NCBI GenBank assembly: GCA_031288955.1
Contig: JAITQJ010000192.1
Location: 1-17,353 of the forward strand
DNA from: Planctomycetaceae bacterium
GTDB lineage: Bacteria; Planctomycetota; Planctomycetia; Pirellulales; Thermoguttaceae
Reading direction: 5' to 3'
Length of the DNA: 17,353 nucleotides
Shown: positions 14,645-17,353 of the stretch, piece after piece
Numbering within the stretch: the stretch's first letter is position 1
How the letters are laid out: the number at the start of each line of letters is the position of its first letter
Translations under genes and position numbers: made by a program
Notes under the pieces: model-generated
Seen by the model: the letters and a program-made list of their open reading frames with translations, nothing else
Told to the model about the DNA's origin: nothing
Database searches by the model: none

Positions 14645-16894
14645 CTATAACTTAAAGTTAAACGTTTCATTAAATATCAGCCACGCACGCATCGCCAAGG
14701 TCTTTGCTTTGACGTGAATCTTCGCAACGCCGGTCATTCCGACCCGTACCGTCAAATCAGGATTATCAAGAAGCATCCGCACCCGATACGAGGCACTGTT
14801 CGGCTGTTCGGTACCGTCCCGCTGCGTTGTCGTCGGAATCTCGCCTCCGGCACGGGTCGAAAGTTGTACGTCCAGCGACTCTATCGCCTGCTTTTCGATT
14901 TCACTGATTTCACCGCGGAACGTCCTGGCGGGAAACTTGTGCAGTTTCAACTCGACAATCTGTCCCGATTCCAAAAAGCCCGTCTTCGATTGGTCAACAA
15001 CTATCACCGCTTCCAGATACTTCGGGTCGCCGATACTGCAAAACTGTGTGCCGGGTTCAAGTGTTGCCTCCAGATTATACGCTTCCAGCGGCGCACCCCA
15101 CCACGATGGTAATTGGTCATCCGGCGGTGCCTGATACGGCTTCCACGGCGGAGAAACAACCGTACCGTCAAGCGGAGCCTTTAACGTTAAGTATTCGTAA
15201 TCAAGTTCCTTGTTCGTCAGCAATTCTTTTGCCGCTGCCAGCGACTGCGTAACCGGTCCCATCTGCAAAGCCGCATCTGCCCGGTACTTCCGCATCATAT
15301 CAAGCGATGCCAGTTTTTTTTCGAGTTCTTTCACCTTGCCTTTCGCATCGGCAAGAGCATACAATAACGGCTGATTTTCAAGGATACCGAGAACATCGCC
15401 CCGCTGAACATATTGTCCCGGTACGACGCGGATTTCCTTTAACCGGCAGCCGCCTTTGATGTCCGGCACGTAAACCTGCTGCGAATTCGATGCCCGCAAT
15501 TCCATTACTGCCGGAGCAATAACCCAATACGGCAGCGGAAAAAACAGAAGAAACGCAATCAAGCCGATAAACAGCGACAGCGATAAATAAAAACGTCCTC
15601 TTTTCACTTTGTAAATCCTTCCCGGTACCCAAAAAAACTTGCCGACTTTGATAAGCGGCATTACAAACAGACTGAACAGCGACATTGCTGCAATGATTTG
15701 CCCGATGATGCGGACATCATAATACTTGAAAAGCGAATAAATGAAAAACAAAATTGATGCCATCACAACCCAGCGGTACATAAAAGCAGACACCGAAAAC
15801 AGAGCGAACAAAACCTGATTCCGCTGCGGTAAAAACGGGTCGGGCTGCTGTTCCATACCGAGAAACCATTGCGAACATTTCCGCGCCAGCACTTTCGTTG
15901 CCTTTTGCCGGAGGTTGGGGATTTCGAGATAATCCGCCAGCATATAATAGCCGTCGTAGCGCAAAAGCGGATTAGCATTAAACAGAATCGTCGTAACCGA
16001 CGATACGAACATAACGTTTAGTGCCAGATAATTCAGCAGCCCCGGTTCGGAAAACCACCAAATGAACGTACACACCGAAGCGAGCATACATTCGGCGTAC
16101 ATACCGGCGGCGGCAATAGCAATGCGGTGCCACTTATTCGGCAGCAGCCAGGAGTCGGAAACGTTGACATAAAGGCACGGTGACAGGACGAGAATCATTA
16201 CGCCCATCTCGTGACATTCGCCGCGAAAATGCTTTGCCGTGAGACCGTGTCCGAACTCGTGAAAGACCTTCGTTCCAGCGAGGACGGCACTCAAACACAG
16301 CAGATTAACGGGACTGAAAAACGTATAGAACTCCGGCAGTTTGCTTCGGAAAGTATCGAAGTTAACGATAACGAGTGAGGCGGCGGACATTCCGAGAATG
16401 AGGCACAGAAAAACGGTCAGAGGATGAAAAAACCAGGCGGCGAACGGATACATAAAATCCAGAAGGCGGTCGGGGTCGAAGCCTTTGAACTTGATAGCAA
16501 GCACGTTCGTGAATTTTTGTAACAACTCTTTGCGGAAACGTTTGTACCGCCGTTTTAATAGTTCGGGACCCTGATTAGGTGTTGCCGCGACGACGAGTCC
16601 GCTTTGGTGAAGTTGTCCGATGAAATGATGTAAATCTTCGAGAGTAATTTTTTGCGGCGGAAAATCCTTTTCAAATTGTTTTTTAATATCGTCGAGGCTG
16701 TGCTTTCCGTCGAAGAGTTTGAGAATGGCATATTCTTCGTCCTGGAGCCGGTAGAATTTGGTACCGATAGGTTCTTTGAGAACCCAATACGAGCGACCGA
16801 GATAGTATTGCCGTTTAGCGGACAGGTCGGGACGTACCTTTATTGGTAATTTCCGGGCGGAACTGGAAACGAGAGCGTCGGTATTGGTGAACAT
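14645..16894 (-). CDS. PqqD-like/M50 metalloprotease/HlyD fusion membrane protein
   Basis: A 749-residue fusion. Residues about 36-102 (YWVLKEPIGTKFYRLQDEEY, then LHHFIGQLHQSGLV) resemble a PqqD-like winged peptide-binding domain. The middle is a multi-pass membrane region with the site-2-protease motif FHEFGH (211-216; zinc ligands His212, His216, with Glu213) and the paired NANPLLRYDGYYMLADYLEIPNL (306-328, Asp314 as likely third ligand). After a last membrane segment (about 437-462) comes a periplasmic HlyD-type adaptor: lipoyl half VYVPDIKGGCRLKEIRVVPG (474-493), a helical hairpin (about 510-570) and LKAPLDGTVVSPPW (571-584). In Planctomycetes such fusions usually sit with RND or ABC export genes; none is adjacent. 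It may process and export a peptide, which is inference. Its promoter belongs to the three-member family. Start ATG at 16894. Confidence 0.88.
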   Translation of the reverse strand: MFTNTDALVSSSARKLPIKVRPDLSAKRQYYLGRSYWVLKEPIGTKFYRLQDEEYAILKLFDGKHSLDDIKKQFEKDFPPQKITLEDLHHFIGQLHQSGLVVAATPNQGPELLKRRYKRFRKELLQKFTNVLAIKFKGFDPDRLLDFMYPFAAWFFHPLTVFLCLILGMSAASLVIVNFDTFRSKLPEFYTFFSPVNLLCLSAVLAGTKVFHEFGHGLTAKHFRGECHEMGVMILVLSPCLYVNVSDSWLLPNKWHRIAIAAAGMYAECMLASVCTFIWWFSEPGLLNYLALNVMFVSSVTTILFNANPLLRYDGYYMLADYLEIPNLRQKATKVLARKCSQWFLGMEQQPDPFLPQRNQVLFALFSVSAFMYRWVVMASILFFIYSLFKYYDVRIIGQIIAAMSLFSLFVMPLIKVGKFFWVPGRIYKVKRGRFYLSLSLFIGLIAFLLFFPLPYWVIAPAVMELRASNSQQVYVPDIKGGCRLKEIRVVPGQYVQRGDVLGILENQPLLYALADAKGKVKELEKKLASLDMMRKYRADAALQMGPVTQSLAAAKELLTNKELDYEYLTLKAPLDGTVVSPPWKPYQAPPDDQLPSWWGAPLEAYNLEATLEPGTQFCSIGDPKYLEAVIVVDQSKTGFLESGQIVELKLHKFPARTFRGEISEIEKQAIESLDVQLSTRAGGEIPTTTQRDGTEQPNSASYRVRMLLDNPDLTVRVGMTGVAKIHVKAKTLAMRAWLIFNETFNFKL

Positions 16895-16991
16895 CGGATA
16901 TGATTATACCCTGAACACTGCCAGATAGGAATAACCGAGCGGTGTGTTTCATTAGACCTATTCCATAACATATACCGCCAATTCCCTGTCG

Positions 16992-17021
16992 AGTATAGTA
17001 CCAGACGAGTTTTGTCCGCAA
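16992..17021 (-). promoter_or_regulatory. Promoter of the M50/HlyD gene
   Basis: Minus strand TTGCGG (17021-17016), 18-bp spacer containing AAACTCGTCTGG, TATACT (16997-16992), with a predicted leader of about 90 nt. Third member of the conserved promoter family. Confidence 0.65.
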
Positions 17022-17078
17022 GAGCGTGGAGCGTATGCCCCCGATATATCCAAAAAACGAAAAACAAAAACTTTCCCC

Positions 17079-17107
17079 TTGACATTTGTTCGTTTATGCG
17101 GTAGAAT
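17079..17107 (+). promoter_or_regulatory. Promoter of the DUF1559 pseudopilin gene
   Basis: TTGACA (17079-17084), 17-bp spacer, TAGAAT (17102-17107). The predicted leader is about 55 nt. It is divergent from the M50/HlyD promoter, 58 bp away. Confidence 0.75.
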
Positions 17108-17117
17108 AATTTTAGAA

Positions 17118-17138
17118 AATATGGTACATTGCCATATT
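17118..17138 (+). promoter_or_regulatory. Inverted repeat in the pseudopilin leader
   Basis: AATATGG-TACATTG-CCATATT, perfect 7-bp arms, begins close to the predicted transcription start. It may be an operator or a 5' stem-loop that stabilises the message. A strong ribosome-binding site AAAGGAG (17155-17161) follows, seven bases before the ATG. Confidence 0.5.
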
Positions 17139-17168
17139 GTAACCCCACTTTTTGAAAGGAGAACTGCT

Positions 17169-17353
17169 ATGTTCACACAATGTTTACCGCAGCGTAATGC
17201 TGCAAAACCGACCTCTCTAGAGAGCGCGAATCAGAGAGAGAGAGAGAGAGAGAGAGAAATCTGGTAGAATCGGCTTCACGTTAGTCGAACTTCTCGTCGT
17301 CATTGCCATCATCGGCATACTTGTTGCCCTACTCTTGCCTGCTGTTCAGGCTG
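17169..17353 (+). CDS. DUF1559 pseudopilin, 5' part, frame interrupted at an AG repeat
   Basis: The ATG at 17169, with a strong ribosome-binding site (AAAGGAG) and promoter, opens MFTQCLPQRNAAKPTSLESA and then four Arg-Glu pairs, but stops at 17265-17267. The pseudopilin sequence KSGRIGFTLVELLVVIAIIG continues in another frame, open from a stop at 17218 to the window edge, with no start codon of its own. Adding one AG unit or removing two puts the two parts in frame. In the joined protein the repeat lies in the basic leader before Gly-Phe, the prepilin peptidase cleavage point, so repeat length would not affect the mature protein. DUF1559 proteins are secreted, surface or fibre-associated pseudopilins abundant in Planctomycetes; the function of this one is unknown. 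As assembled the gene is off; an assembly or sequencing error at the tract is the main alternative. The gene continues past the window. Confidence 0.85.
17233..17256. repeat. Simple-sequence tract (AG)12 in the pseudopilin leader region
   Basis: Twelve perfect AG units, followed by AAA. A perfect 12-bp palindrome CTCTCTAGAGAG (17213-17224) lies just before it, whose CT half could pair with the tract and promote slippage. Confidence 0.95.

Noticed and set aside
17230..17270. Programmed ribosomal frameshift at the pseudopilin junction
   Set aside because: No slippery heptamer or downstream pseudoknot is evident; a change in AG unit number explains the phase more simply, though not excluded by experiment.

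Overview
The window looks like chromosomal DNA of a Planctomycetota bacterium of moderate GC content. The main evidence is the last gene, whose start encodes a prepilin-type leader and hydrophobic stretch (GFTLVELLVVIAIIG...LLPAVQA) typical of the DUF1559 pseudopilins that are massively expanded in that phylum. A long PqqD-like/M50/HlyD fusion, an FHA-membrane protein and a shortened GspE-type ATPase also fit. Most housekeeping starts lack a Shine-Dalgarno sequence, which also fits.

Layout: purM (partial, leftward) is divergent from an FHA/DUF4282-like membrane protein, which runs tail to tail with a GspE/PilB ATPase. Positions 3900-7900 hold an accessory island, all leftward: a winged-helix regulator, an unknown 164-aa protein, a DUF262-DUF1524 (GmrSD-like) protein and an unknown 136-aa protein. 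Then come the rightward apt-carA pair, a 59-aa membrane protein and a PcrA/UvrD helicase (both leftward), mnmG (rightward), the M50/HlyD protein (leftward) and the beginning of the DUF1559 gene (rightward).

The unusual part is the repeats. Two unrelated genes carry long AG dinucleotide tracts just after their start codons, both encoding (Arg-Glu)n. The regulator has (AG)21 followed by A12 and is in frame. The pseudopilin has (AG)12 and is out of frame by one repeat unit. Both look like phase-variation (contingency) switches. In the pseudopilin the tract lies in the leader that prepilin peptidase would remove.

The island genes share their leaders. A 128-bp direct repeat carries an extended -10 promoter, a start-site palindrome and the first codons of both the DUF262 gene and the 164-aa gene, and it flanks the 164-aa gene exactly. 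A shorter related leader precedes the 136-aa gene. Intergenic regions also hold: a three-copy repeat of which two copies contain an intrinsic terminator; an 81-bp repeat that supplies the 3' end of carA and recurs before mnmG; an 81-bp inverted-repeat element with solo arms elsewhere; and a promoter-plus-leader block shared by three leftward genes. My best candidate for an undescribed system is a repeat-built, possibly phase-switched DUF262 defence island under the AG-tract regulator. Its function is inferred, not shown.
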